Of a DNA stretch of 64,000 nucleotides, positions 31,310 to 41,029 are shown piece by piece; positions within the stretch are counted from its first letter, which is position 1, and every line of letters starts with the position of its first letter. The translations under genes and the position numbers were made by a program. Source of the DNA: Pachypanchax playfairii. Taxonomy: Eukaryota > Chordata > Actinopteri > Cyprinodontiformes > Aplocheilidae. The notes beneath the pieces are model-generated. The model had not been told where the DNA came from. It made no database searches and was given only the letters and a program-made list of their open reading frames with translations. The DNA is taken from contig SSNP01000350.1 of NCBI GenBank assembly GCA_006937955.1, forward strand, positions 1-64,000. Reading direction: 5' to 3'.

Positions 31310-32864
31310 CACTGTGTGTACAATTATTAGGCAAGTGAGTATTTTGACCATATCATCATTTTTTCCATAATTTCTAACTCCAAGCTGTAAAAACCTAAAT
31401 TCTTATTGGATTTAATGCATATCAAGTGATGAATATTTGTGTAATGAGGGAGAGTGCGGCCTAAGGAGATTAACAACCTACGTATATCAAGGTGTGCATA
31501 ATTATTAGGCAGATTCTTCTCCTCAGGAAAATGGGCCAAAAAAGAGATTTAACAGACTCTGAAAAGGTAAAAATTGTAAAAAGTCTTTCACAGGGATGCA
31601 GCACTCTTGAAATATCTAAGATATTGGGGCGTGATCGTAAAACCATCAAAAGTTTTGTAGCAAATAGTCAACAGGGGCACATGAAACGTGTTGAGAAGAA
31701 AAGACGCAAACAAACCACCAAAAATTTGAGAAGTATCAAATTTGAAGCTACCAGTAAGCCATTATCTTCCAGTGCTGCCATATTTCACAACTGCAACCTA
31801 CCTGGAGTGTGAAGAAGTACGAGGTGCTCAGTTCTCAGAGACATGGCCAAGGTAAGAAAGGCTGAAACCGACCACCTCTTAACAAGACACATAAGTTGAA
31901 ACGTCAAGAATGGGCCAAGAAATATCTGAAGACAGATTTTTCAAAGGTTTTGTGGACTGATGAGATGAGAGTGACTCTTGATGGACCAGATGGATGGGCC
32001 TGTGGTTGGATCAGTAATGGACACAGAGCTCCGCTACAACGCAGACGCCAGCAAGGTGGAGGTGGGGTACTGGTATGGGCAGGTATTATTAAAGATGAGC
32101 TAGTGTGACCTTTTTGGGTTGAAAATGGGCTCAAAATCAACTCTCAGACCTACTGCAAATTTTTAGAAAACATTTTATTCAAGTAGTGGTACAGCAAGAA
32201 GTCTGCATCTTTCAAGATTTTCATGCAAGACAATGCTCCATCACATGCATCAAAGTACTCCACTGTGTGGCTGGCCAGTAAAGGCTTTAAAGATGAAGAA
32301 CTAATGATATGGCCTCCCTCTTCACCTGACTTAAACCCTAGTGAGAACTTCTGGGCCCTTATTAAGCAGGACGTTTACAGTCAAGGTAAACAGTACACCT
32401 CTGTGAACAGTGTCCGGTAGGCTGTGGTTGCGGCAGCACAAAAGGTTGATTCTGAGCTGATCAAGAAACTGACTGACACTGTGAATGGAAGGCTTGTGAC
32501 TGTTATGGGAAAGAAGGGTGGCTATATTGGTCACTGAGGTTTTCTTTTACAAATTTCAGAAATGTTTATTTGTAAATTATGAGTTTGTTTATTATTCTCA
32601 CTTTAAAAGGTGAAAATAAACAAGTGAGATGGGAAAATCTTTCTTTGTCATTCAGTTGCATAACAATTCTGCACACTAATAGTTGCATAATTCTGGTGTA
32701 TATGTAGATATTCTCCAAAGAAAGCCAAAACTTCACCTTTTTACACTTAAATGTTCTGGTTTGAGGGTTTGTTAACATTAAGGATTGCCCAAGAGCACTG
32801 CAGTTGTACAATAACAAAATGTATCCTCGAAAACACAACTTGCCTAATAATTCTGCACACGGTG
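31310..32864 (+). mobile_element. Tc1/mariner element of DD37E type inserted in the chromovirus RT
   Basis: Ends are inverted repeats with CACTGTGTG on the left and AATTATTAGGCAAGT shared by both, flanked by TA (31308-31309 and 32865-32866). The 1555-bp insertion interrupts the RT frame between the parts at 31286 and 32867. Confidence 0.93.
31531..32537 (+). pseudogene. DD37E Tc1/mariner transposase, inactivated
   Basis: The frame starts MGQKRDLTDSEKVKIVKSL with a helix-turn-helix (TLEISKILGRDRKTIKSFV). The catalytic parts are VLWTDE, QDNAPSH and NPSENFW; I count 37 residues between the second D and the E. A frameshift near 31812-31896 and in-frame stops near 32106, 32185 and 32418 kill it. 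It ends GGYIGH and a stop at 32535-32537. Confidence 0.9.
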
Positions 32865-32866
32865 TA

Positions 32867-33408
32867 AAAGTCTTGAAGGCTGTTTTCCATTCATCTCCTT
32901 CGCGAATACGTACGAGATGATAGGCGTTACAGAGGTCCAGTTTGGTGAATATTGTGGCTTGTTGTGCGGGTTCCAGAGTGGATGACAGGAGAGGAAGGGA
33001 GTACTTGTTCTTTATGTTGATATTGTTTAATCCACATTAATCAATGCAGGGTCTGAGGGATTTGTCTTTTATCGCCACGAAAAAGAAGCCGACACCCAGT
33101 GGAGAAGATGAGGGATGGATTATGCCTGCTTTTAGTGATTCATTATTGTTGTCCTCCATCGCTTCTCTCTCTAACCGAGATAAGCTGAACAGACGGCCTC
33201 CAGGGAGAGGTGCTCCGGGGAGCAGGTCAATAGCGCAATCATAAGGCCGATGTAGTGGCAGAGAGAGCATGTTCTTTGCTAAAAACACGGCCTCGGTCGT
33301 GATAGTAGGCCGGAACTCTGGACAGGTTGAGCAGTTCCTGGTGGGACCCTTTACCGGAAGCACCACCCGGAAGTGCGGCCTATAGGCAGGTTTTGTGACA
33401 ATAGTCAC
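32867..33408 (-). pseudogene. Chromovirus RT, first half
   Basis: The frame 33037-33408 includes HRPYDCAIDLLPGAPLPGG, SSPLGVGFFFVAIKDKSLR and the start of the fingers. It continues in another frame toward FTKLDLCNAYHLVRI near 32915 and ends at the TA where the DD37E element is inserted. Confidence 0.88.
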
Positions 33409-34544
33409 TCCAGGCGATAACCTGGTGGTTAGTACAATTGAGCTGTGGGTTGTGGATGTTGAGCCAAGGGTAACCTAAAACAATGGGTGCTTCTAGAGAG
33501 GTGAAGATGTAAAATTGGAGTCGTTAGGTATGGTTCCCAGACACGGTAAGATAAACGGGTTCGGTAATGTGGTTAATGGTGGACATGGTGCTACCATCTA
33601 GTGTGCTAACACGAATGGGGGGTATGAGTTTAGTGACCTGTAGGTGACACTGCGTAGCCAGGTCAGGATGCATTAAGTTCTGTTTCTGAACCGGAGTCTG
33701 TGAAAACACTGCACTCTACTGGATCAGTATGGGGCTTATGAACAGATGCAGCTAGTGTAAAACGGAGTTTGCTGTGTGAATTGCCCGCCAGGACCCCCAC
33801 CATCACTGACGGGCTGGATCTTTTGGCCGCGATGGGCAGAACCGTACTAAGTGAGAGAAGGAGCTGCAGTACAAGCACTCACCAGCGCTAAACAGCGCTG
33901 TCGCTCCTGTGGTGTGAGACGAGCGCGGGCGATTTGCATGGGTTCAGGAGAAGAAGCCCATTCCGGTGGTATCTGCTTGTGGGAGTGTGGAGCCCGGGTT
34001 TCCACTGTCTGGAGAGAGGAGACCCTTGAACTTCTGTCGATCCCGGGCATGATTGTCCAATCTGATGGCCAGCTTTATCAGATCATCCAGCGAGGTAGGA
34101 TTGTCTCAGCTGGCCAGTTCGTCCTTTAGTTTGTCCGTGAGTGCGTTGTGGAAGATGTGTCAAACGGCAGAGTCCTCCCAGCCAGTGCGTGCAGCCAGAG
34201 TGCAGAAGTCTATAGTGAAGTCTGCAACCGTTTGAGATTTGTGCTTCAGTGCCAGCAGGGCCTTCATGGCATCATCCTTAGTTCCATCAGGGGCGAAGGT
34301 GAGCTCAAACGCCTCCAAAAACTCCCATTATGGGGTTAGCTTGATTGGGTTACTCTCCACGAAGGCGTCAGCCCACCTAAGTGCTTTGCCCCAGAGCCTT
34401 GGAGCGAAAAGAATGGGGAGATCTATTAAACACAATACGGCACTGTCTAAGAAATCCTTTACAATTTATTTGTTCACCCGAGAATGGTTCCGGGTTGGGG
34501 ATCGCCACCTCCCAGAAAGAGGAGGTTGAAGGTGGAGAGCTGCT
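33409..34544 (-). pseudogene. Chromovirus gag C-terminal part and protease, decayed
   Basis: A degenerate protease motif, VFTDSGSETELNAS, is encoded at about 33660-33705, and gag-like text lies around 33850-34540 in alternating frames (FSGEQINCKGF near 34480). No single frame covers it, showing many indels. Confidence 0.72.
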
Positions 34545-34560
34545 GACAGAGGCACTTTCT

Positions 34561-34955
34561 TTTTTTATAATTATATCTTTATTTAGAATGGACCAAGAAA
34601 AGCCAACAGCATGGTTACAATAATAAACACAATAAAGAGAACCATGAGTCCATCCTAGTTTTTTGGTTTGAAATCAGAGAAAACATAGCTTTGACATCAA
34701 TCAGTAAATACAGAATCCTCTTGAGTGGAGCATGTTACAATTAGGTTGCACTGTAAAAGTAAAGCCCCGTGGGACTCGCTGATCACTAAACTCCAAACAA
34801 TATTAATTGCAGGTAAAATAATATTGAACTATGTACAAGATTAAGGGGGGAAGGCCTGGCTGTTTTTAAAAAACAATTAACAGTAGTAAACAGATAGAAG
34901 TTACAGCAGTAAAATTAAAAGTACCAGTGAGATCAAATGAAATCTGCTCTCGTGG
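34561..34955 (-). mobile_element. Short retrocopy with poly(A) and 16-bp target duplication
   Basis: The chromovirus gag is interrupted by 395 bp flanked by GACAGAGGCACTTTCT at 34545-34560 and 34956-34971. On the minus strand the insert ends in a short A-run, preceded by AATAAA (34578-34583). It begins with a short frame ending in a hydrophobic stretch (TSICLLLLIVF), then looks like 3' UTR. These are the marks of LINE-type target-primed insertion: either a 5'-truncated LINE 3' end or a processed copy of a cellular mRNA. I do not recognise the source. Confidence 0.83.
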
Positions 34956-34971
34956 GACAGAGGCACTTTCT

Positions 34972-35171
34972 GTGGGTTTAGGAAGTGGAAGTAACCGGTT
35001 TGTTACTTTTGTGAGCTGCTGGCTGAGGCGGTGGACGTTTCCGAAGATCTTAGCTTGTTGTTTGTCAATCTCTTTCAAAAACTGTTCGTGTTGTCCCAAG
35101 AGAATCCCCTGCTGGGAGAGTGCGGTCTGAAGCTGGGTAGTTGATTTCATTAGGCCAGTTGGTTCTGTCAT
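34972..35171 (-). pseudogene. Chromovirus gag N-terminus
   Basis: The frame starts MTEPTGLMKSTTQLQ at an ATG (35169-35171) that lies within the last six bases of the LTR. Codons 3-6 are the primer-binding site. A coiled-coil-like segment (QHEQFLKEIDKQQAKIF) follows. The frame is cut by the retrocopy at about 34971. Confidence 0.82.
35154..35165 (-). promoter_or_regulatory. Chromovirus primer-binding site (self-priming type)
   Basis: The 12 bases just after the 5' LTR (minus strand GAACCAACTGGC) do not start with the TGG that pairs to a tRNA CCA end. They are instead exactly complementary to GCCAGTTGGTTC inside the LTR at 35656-35667. Confidence 0.8.
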
Positions 35172-35834
35172 GATGCTGGGTTTGTAGTGAACTCTAGTAG
35201 CACCCAGACTTCAGACCAACACAGGGGTAAAACAATAAATTTATTGTTTTTTACAAGAGACAGAGTTAATGACAATAATATGTTAATGTGCAGGAGAACT
35301 GGAAGGCTGGAACCAAGGGACCTTGGGAGGAGATCCGGCAACGGAGGAGAGAACAGGTTAGTAACTTGATAAGCTGGAGGTGGATGGTAGTGGTTACCAT
35401 GTGTTGGAATTGTGCTCGCAGATTTATGGGCGCAGGTGATGGTTATAATGTGGAGGGAAGACTGAGGAAGCAGCTCAGTGGCGGTGTTTCCGGGTATGAT
35501 GATGATACGGTGGATCCAGGTGATGATGGTGTTTTGGTAGAGGTTGCAGGGTGGACAGAGCAGGACGGTACAACCAGGGCAGGTGTGCGAGGGACCGAGG
35601 AGGAGAGACAGGCTCAGGCACTTAGTACAGCCACACATTACCACTGTAAGTCATGGAACCAACTGGCGTCTGTCTCTGGTTCCTCCTCAGCTTTTATCCC
35701 AGCCCGGGCGGGCCTGGGTAATGAGTCATACCTGCGCCTGATCTGCTGATTGCACATGCTGCTGCCACACCCTGGAATGACAGGTTAGTAGGAAATATGG
35801 CACACACACCACTCACCAGAGCTGGAACCTGACA
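35166..35834 (-). repeat. Chromovirus 5' LTR
   Basis: 669 bp, starting TGTCAGGTTCC and ending ATGACA on the minus strand. It contains a TATA-like GGGATAAAAG (35691-35700) about 30 nt upstream of the self-complementary segment. It lacks about 200 bp found in the 3' LTR, so the two were not recent perfect copies or one has since been rearranged. Confidence 0.9.
35656..35667 (-). promoter_or_regulatory. Predicted RNA 5' end / self-primer of the chromovirus
   Basis: GCCAGTTGGTTC on the minus strand lies about 30 nt downstream of the TATA-like box, where transcription should begin, and is the exact complement of the primer-binding site. In Tf1-type elements the first bases of the RNA fold back to prime reverse transcription. 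The 3' LTR copy near 28611-28622 keeps 11 of the 12 bases. Confidence 0.72.
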
Positions 35835-36099
35835 ATTAAGTACAAACAAACTGAACAAACACATATACAGTCTTTGTTCAGTTATTGTTATTATGATGTT
35901 GCTGAAGAGAACACACTGCTTACATTCAAAACACAGATTTATTTATTATTTATTAAAGGAAAACCCCAGTTATCCAAGAGCCAACTTGTATGGATCTGCA
36001 CCGCTAATAAACCTTAACTTTTCCAATATTCACGCCCTTTACTGCAGACAAAATCCTTCTATGTATGCATTTGCATCTAATGCATTTTGAGGAGCTTTT

Positions 36100-36389
36100 C
36101 AGTGGTTTCTCCAATGCAGTGTTTACCACCGAGTATCTCCAATAGAGACTTCCGGTTTGATGACGCTGCTATTACGTGCCATGAAACCTCCGTACAGAAG
36201 AGACGCACAAGGAGTGTCGTTTTGTGTTTTCCAATTTCCATCTTAAAGCAATTTAGGTAAAATCAGTGAAAAAGTCATTTTCTGTTTTTTTTGTTTTTCT
36301 TATTTAGAGATGAAAAACAGATAACAAAATATAAGTGGTTTTCCGTTTTTCTGCAATTTAATTTTGAAACGAAAATCTATTTTCCAGTC
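36100..36389 (-). repeat. Right terminal inverted repeat of the THAP element
   Basis: It is the reverse complement of 22773-23090. Just outside it is AGGTCTATG (36390-36398), the second copy of the target duplication, in the same codon phase as on the left. Confidence 0.88.
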
Positions 36390-36893
36390 AGGTCTATGGA
36401 TTGGCTCTAGACCAACTATTAGTTATAATTCTTTTGAATTTAGGACCCTCAGTTTTTCTCACCCAAATTGGAAATCAGAGGAACCTATTTTATTTGTAGT
36501 TGTACAGTATATCATCCATCAGGTGCTTATTCTGAGTTCTTGTCTGAATTTTCAGTCTTTTTATCAGAACTATTATTGAAATCTGATAAAGTCATTACAG
36601 TGGGAGATTTCAATATTCATGTTGATGTTGAAAGTGATAGTTTGAATATAGCTTTTAATGATCTTTTGGATTCAGTTGGTTTCTCTTAAAATGTAAACAA
36701 ACCAATGCACTATTGTCATCATACTCTTGATCTTGTTTTGACTTATGATGTAGAGATTGAACAGCTGATACGGTTTCCTCACAACGCTGTCTTGTTTGAT
36801 CACTTTTTAATAACCTTTGAGTTTACAATGATGGACCTCACCGCTCCAGATAAAAATATAACTAACGTAGATGTTTATCAGAAAATGATGTAA
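36390..36893 (+). pseudogene. L2/Rex1-like LINE endonuclease, 3' part
   Basis: The domain resumes after the insertion with GLWIGSRPTISYNSFEFRTL, then a frame change, then the catalytic VGDFNIHVD near 36603-36630 and the C-terminal HHTLDLVLTYD and LFDHFLITFEF parts. Stops after SVGFS and near 36890 show decay. Confidence 0.87.
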
Positions 36894-36924
36894 CTAAATT
36901 CAAAGAATCTATTTCATTAGTGTT

Positions 36925-37647
36925 TTAAACTCAGACAAGACAGAGGTTGTGACTTTTGGGCCCGAGAACCTTAGGAACAAGTTGTGTAGTCAGTTATCTA
37001 CATTGGATGGCATTAATTTGGCCTCTAACAAGAAGGTAAAGAACCTGGGTGTTATCTTTGACCAGGACATGTCCTTTAGTTCTCATATAAAGCATGTTAC
37101 CAGGACAGCCTACTTCCACCTGCGTAACGTTGCTAAAAAATTGAGCAATCTGAATCAAAGTGATGCAGTAACATTAATTCATGCATTTATTACTTCTAGA
37201 CTTGATTATTGTAATTCTTTATTATCAGGATGTTCTAATAGTGCTGTTAAAGACCTCCAGCTGATCCAAAATGCTGCTGCCAGAGTTCTGATGAGGGTTA
37301 GATGGAGAGATCACATTTCTCCTGTTTTAGCATCACTTCATTGGCTCCCTGTGAAATCCAGAATAAAGCTTAACATTTTACTTTTGACATATAAGGCCTT
37401 GAACGACCAAGCTCCAGCTTATATTAAAGATCTTATTGTTCCATATGTTCCTAACAGAGCACTTCGCTCTCAGACTGCAGGTCTGCTTGTAGTTCCTAGA
37501 GTTTCTAAATGTAGAATGGGAGGAAGAGCTTTCAGTTATCAGGCTCCTCTCCTGTGGAACCAGCTTCCACTTTTTATCCGTGAGGCAGACACCTCGTGTA
37601 GCTTTAAGAATAGACTTAGAAACTTTCCTTTTTGCACAATCCTATAG
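36925..37647 (+). pseudogene. L2/Rex1-like LINE RT, C-terminal part only
   Basis: The 232-codon frame starts just after where the catalytic box should be: LNSDKTEVVTFGP, then NLGVIFDQDMSFSSHIKH, AFITSRLDYCNSLLSG, LQLIQNAAARVL and LLWNQLP. The RT fingers and palm with the YADD-type box are missing between 36893 and 36925, so an internal deletion joined endonuclease to the RT tail. Confidence 0.9.
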
Positions 37648-38158
37648 TTTGGGTTAGCTTGGGTTCTTCTGAGCATTCCCTTTTGTTATGCTACTATAGG
37701 CTTAGACGACTGGAGGACATACTGACCACATTTCTTCTCTGCTGTCTTTCTTTACTCTCCATGTTTGTATTGATTGTTACTGCAGCCATTAACTGTTTCT
37801 CTGTTTATCTTTCTTTAGACATGACGACTGGCCCAAATCCATCTGTGTTTGTCTGTCGCTCTTTCCTGTCAGCTCAGACCCCAGTCGGCTAGGGCAGAAG
37901 GACGCCCATCCTGAGCCGGGTTCTGCTATAGGTTTTTTCCGGTTAAAAGGGAGTCGCTCCTTTCCACTGTCGCCAATCGCGCTGCTCAGGATGGGGGATT
38001 GCACTGAATTAACAATTCAGCCTAATTGGCTGGTTCCTTAGATAGGAAATGTTTTATAATTAATTGATATATTATTCTGTAAAGTGCCTTGAAATGACTT
38101 TGTCATGGACTGGCGCTTTATAAATAAATAAACGTGAAATAAATTAATGAACTTGAAA
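37648..38158 (+). repeat. L2/Rex1-like LINE 3' UTR
   Basis: It includes the conserved tail TGCCTTGAAATGACTTTGTC, then GGCGCTTTATAAATAAATAA, ending in A-rich short repeats at about 38158. A shorter second copy of this tail is at 40482-41007. Confidence 0.8.
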
Positions 38159-38177
38159 CTTAACCTATAAGTTAACC

Positions 38178-38850
38178 CAAACTTAACCATACCTCTGGGT
38201 CTGACTGATGGTCTTCTTGATAGTTATTTAACTTAGGGGTATTAAAATATCCTGACATTTTTGGTGCCGAGACCCGGATCTCAACATATCTGATTGCTGA
38301 CAGGGAGGAGGACAGCCGAAGACCACCGGTGGCCAGAACAGTCATAGGACGCTGGAACAAAGTCCCGGTGGCTGAATTTCCAGCCGGGACGGCTCAATAG
38401 GTCGACCTCACCTGCCAGCATTGGATTGACGGGCTCTGATCGGGACATCAGTCATTCAGATGGGTGTGAGTATAACTTTTCTTGACAACTAAAACTGCTA
38501 AGAATAGTGAGTGAAAAGTTGCAAAAAAAGTTAAAAAGAAAAGACTGAGCGGCAACTCAGGTCTAAGTAAAGGGTTGGGCGGCGTCCCAGACCCAGACTG
38601 TTGTCCATCCAATGATGTGTTTGTTTGCTACACTCTGACTTCATTATCTGACCCACATTTGTTTTTCTTCCTTGCTCCATCCAGATGGGAGGTGTCTTTG
38701 TGAATAAAAAGGCAGTGCAGAGGTGAACACATCAGAATCGACTCAACGCCTTGGTTGGGGCATTCTCCTTTGCAAAGCTCATTAAAACTATACCTCTGTG
38801 TCTGACTGAAGGTCTTCTTGATAGTTATTTAACTTAGGGGTATTAACTCT
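38178..38850 (+). mobile_element. ERV/LTR remnant with tRNA-Phe-type primer-binding site
   Basis: A 67-bp LTR end (38178-38244) is repeated at 38785-38846. After the first copy the sequence ..CCTGACA is followed by TGGTGCCGAGACCCGGAT (38262-38279), a close match to the site complementary to tRNA-Phe. A splice-donor-like GTGAGT follows at 38466-38471. Between the repeats are only about 540 bp, so gag, pol and env were deleted. A TATA-like AATAAAAAGGC (38704) lies in the second LTR. Confidence 0.6.
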
Positions 38851-38959
38851 GAACTCTGAACCTTAGGTCAAAGAAGTTTCCAGTTAACCAGCCAACAGTA
38901 CCCTCATCAGGAGACAAAGATATTTGCACCCAAAGACATTGTTACTGTTTGAATCCCAA

Positions 38960-39620
38960 TGTAATCACACATTCAATGTAACCAACTATCTTCTTTGCAG
39001 GAACTGCATTAAACCATTTTACTCTGAGGTAATGGTCCACCAATTTAACTAATAGAAATATTGTGTTATTGGATGAAAGGTTATGTGTCTGAAAACTATA
39101 TTCAGTGAAATCAAGTAAGTTTCAAATATCTAAAGCAACATGCTTTGTTTAATCATGTTGCAGGTCATGTTTCATTAACAAGTGACTCTTTTCTTTATTA
39201 CTCAGGAATAAATACTGACATACGTGAAAAAAGTAACATTATGGTATTAGAATATGAAAATGCTGTTTGCTAATCCTTGTTAAAAGAAAAAAATGATTAT
39301 AGTTGTACCTTTCACAAAGAGTGGATGAGTAAACATTTTTATAAAGTTATATGTTAATCTGTAAACCTTGATACCAGAGTTAAAGTCTTAAAAGTTAAAT
39401 TCCCCAAGGAGAATTCACAATTGGCTGAAGTCAGTGAGATGGCCCATGGAGGCTGGCTTTACGGCCATATAAACTCTGGAACCCTTCTGCTGCTCACTCT
39501 CTCTCGCTCCTTTTTTCTTCTTTACCTAAGTTTTAATTATTTGCTCATTTTAGTATCTTACCTCATTTTTCTAGTTTAAATCTTTTTCAATTTTACTTAA
39601 AGGAACTTAAGGCAGCTTTA
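38960..39620 (+). repeat. Diverged repeat block 1 (related to 41030-41600)
   Basis: It shares AATACTGA, CAAAGAGTGGATGAG and AATTCCCCAA motifs, in the same order and spacing, with 41030-41600. A TATA-like CATATAAACTC at 39465 and the overall look suggest an LTR or leader of a retroelement, but no coding part is attached. The DNA from 39620 to 40480 holds nothing I recognise. Confidence 0.55.
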
Positions 39621-40481
39621 CAAAATCTGACTCAGTGCTGCCGCGACAGGCGCTGTGGCTAACTGCAGCCACCAGCCAAGCCGGCACGGGAGCGCGCACA
39701 GACACTTTACAGACTGTTCGTCTTCACAGCACTGCACCGGGGAGGCTAACATACTTCACGTCAGGTCTCTCCACTCTGTTATTTGATTTGATCTCATCAT
39801 TTTCATACTGTATCAGGCTCTAAACACGACTGTAGGACGCATCAACAGTCTCATTTCTGATTAATCAAACTGAAGAAGTGTGTGTGTGTATGCGTGACTG
39901 TTCTCTCAGCTTTACATCCCCTGGGGTCATAAAAACCCAGGACTTCCTCTCTCTGTGAATGGATTTTGTCACTCTCGGCATTTACGACACGCTCGTCTAT
40001 AAGTTTGTCGACCCCCCCACTGTGAAAACAGTTTTCAGCAGGACCTGGTCTGGAAAAAGCCCTTTGAAGCCACATACCCTGCTGAGATAATTTACAGCAA
40101 ATGCGAATGTGTTTAGAAAACCTCCTTTTTGTTTGGATAGTGCATCCTGGCTTATCGCAAACGTCAGACAGAATGGCTCCGAGTCTCAAACTTCCTCTCC
40201 ATCCACAGATGTTCTCAGACTGCTTCAATACACATATGAACTACTTAATGTGATCACAGCTGAATTCAACCACTCCTTTTTTTTCTTTACAGGTTTCAAA
40301 CTCACATCTGTGCTCTGAAGGAATGTTCACCCAGTTTAACTACAGTGATAAAATGATTTGATGTATATCTGAAAACTATATTCAGTGAAACTCTGATAAT
40401 AAGCATGTGAATTTCAGAATTATTAAACTGTGATCTGAGTGTGATCTGATCTGACTGCTAATCGAAAATCACTATCTTCAA

Positions 40482-40728
40482 TTCAGCTCAGTCGGCTGGT
40501 CCTTTAGATAGAAAATGTTTTATTATTAATTGGTTGATTTTTCTGTGAAGTGCCTTGAAATGACTACTACTACTACTACAACTACTACTGTCATTTAGCA
40601 GACGCTTTTATCCAAAGCGACTTACATTGAGAGAACATACAAGCAAGAATTCAAAGAGAAGGAAAAAATATATAAGGAGGCGGACTGTTTTGTCAGTCCA
40701 GTTTAATTCCGACGCTGATACATCAAGT

Positions 40729-40760
<32 letters not shown>

Positions 40761-41007
40761 GTGAGAGATAAATTCTCAAATCGCTAACATAAATCATAAA
40801 TTAATCCTACATTAAGACTGAAAGTGTTCTTTAAAGAGGTGAGTCTTAAGTCTGCTCTTAAAAGTAGCTGCAGACTCTGAGGATCGGACCGAGTTTGGTA
40901 GGTCATTCCACCATCGGGGGACAACAGAGGAGAAGAGTTTGGAACATGATCTCATGCCACGTTGACTTTGTCATGAACTGGCGCTTTATCAATAAATAAA
41001 CTTGAAA
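40482..41007 (+). mobile_element. L2/Rex1-like LINE 3' tail, interrupted
   Basis: It matches the tail at about 38018-38135 (CAGTCGGCTGG.., GCCTTGAAATGACT, GGCGCTTTATCAATAAATAA) with a 397-bp insertion in the middle. The intact version at 38090-38110 gives the pre-insertion sequence. Confidence 0.8.
40566..40962 (-). mobile_element. 5'-truncated L2-group LINE 3' end nested in the Rex1-like tail
   Basis: It is flanked by TGACT (40561-40565 and 40963-40967). On the minus strand it encodes a LINE C-terminus (VVPRWWNDLPNSVRSSESA, TFKSRLKTHLFKEHF). It ends with the widespread fish tail AAGTCGCTTTGGATAAAAGC and an (AGT)n microsatellite. A 24-base T-run (about 40737-40760, plus strand) lies inside. 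Confidence 0.78.
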
Positions 41008-41029
41008 CTCTTCAGTAAGTCACTATAAA

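Larger units (their letters stand above)
27926..35834 (-). mobile_element. Chromodomain Ty3/Gypsy (chromovirus) with perfect target duplication
   Basis: LTRs at both ends (TGTC..GACA on either strand) are flanked by the 5-bp duplication ATTAA (27921-27925 and 35835-35839). On the minus strand the order is gag, protease, RT, RNase H, integrase, chromodomain. Stops, frameshifts and two later insertions (31310-32864 and 34561-34955) inactivate it. Confidence 0.93.
22773..36389 (+). mobile_element. 13.6-kb THAP-domain DNA transposon with long inverted ends
   Basis: The two ends are about 300-bp inverted repeats, and the flanks are a 9-bp direct duplication with one mismatch. A THAP-type zinc-finger exon lies just inside the left end. 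The rest of the interior is later insertions: Tc1, Harbinger-like, chromovirus. THAP plus terminal inverted repeats fits P, Kolobok or other THAP-bearing superfamilies, but a 9-bp duplication with such long ends is not the standard picture of any of them. The catalytic domain was not found, so the superfamily is open. Confidence 0.68.

Noticed and set aside
22773..36389. Polinton/Maverick element, suggested by large size and long inverted ends
   Set aside because: No DNA polymerase B, ATPase, capsid or retroviral-type integrase of that group is seen, and the duplication is 9 bp rather than 6.
39000..39545. Host gene promoter (TATA-like box at 39465)
   Set aside because: The block recurs in diverged form at 41030-41600, so it is repeat DNA rather than a unique promoter.
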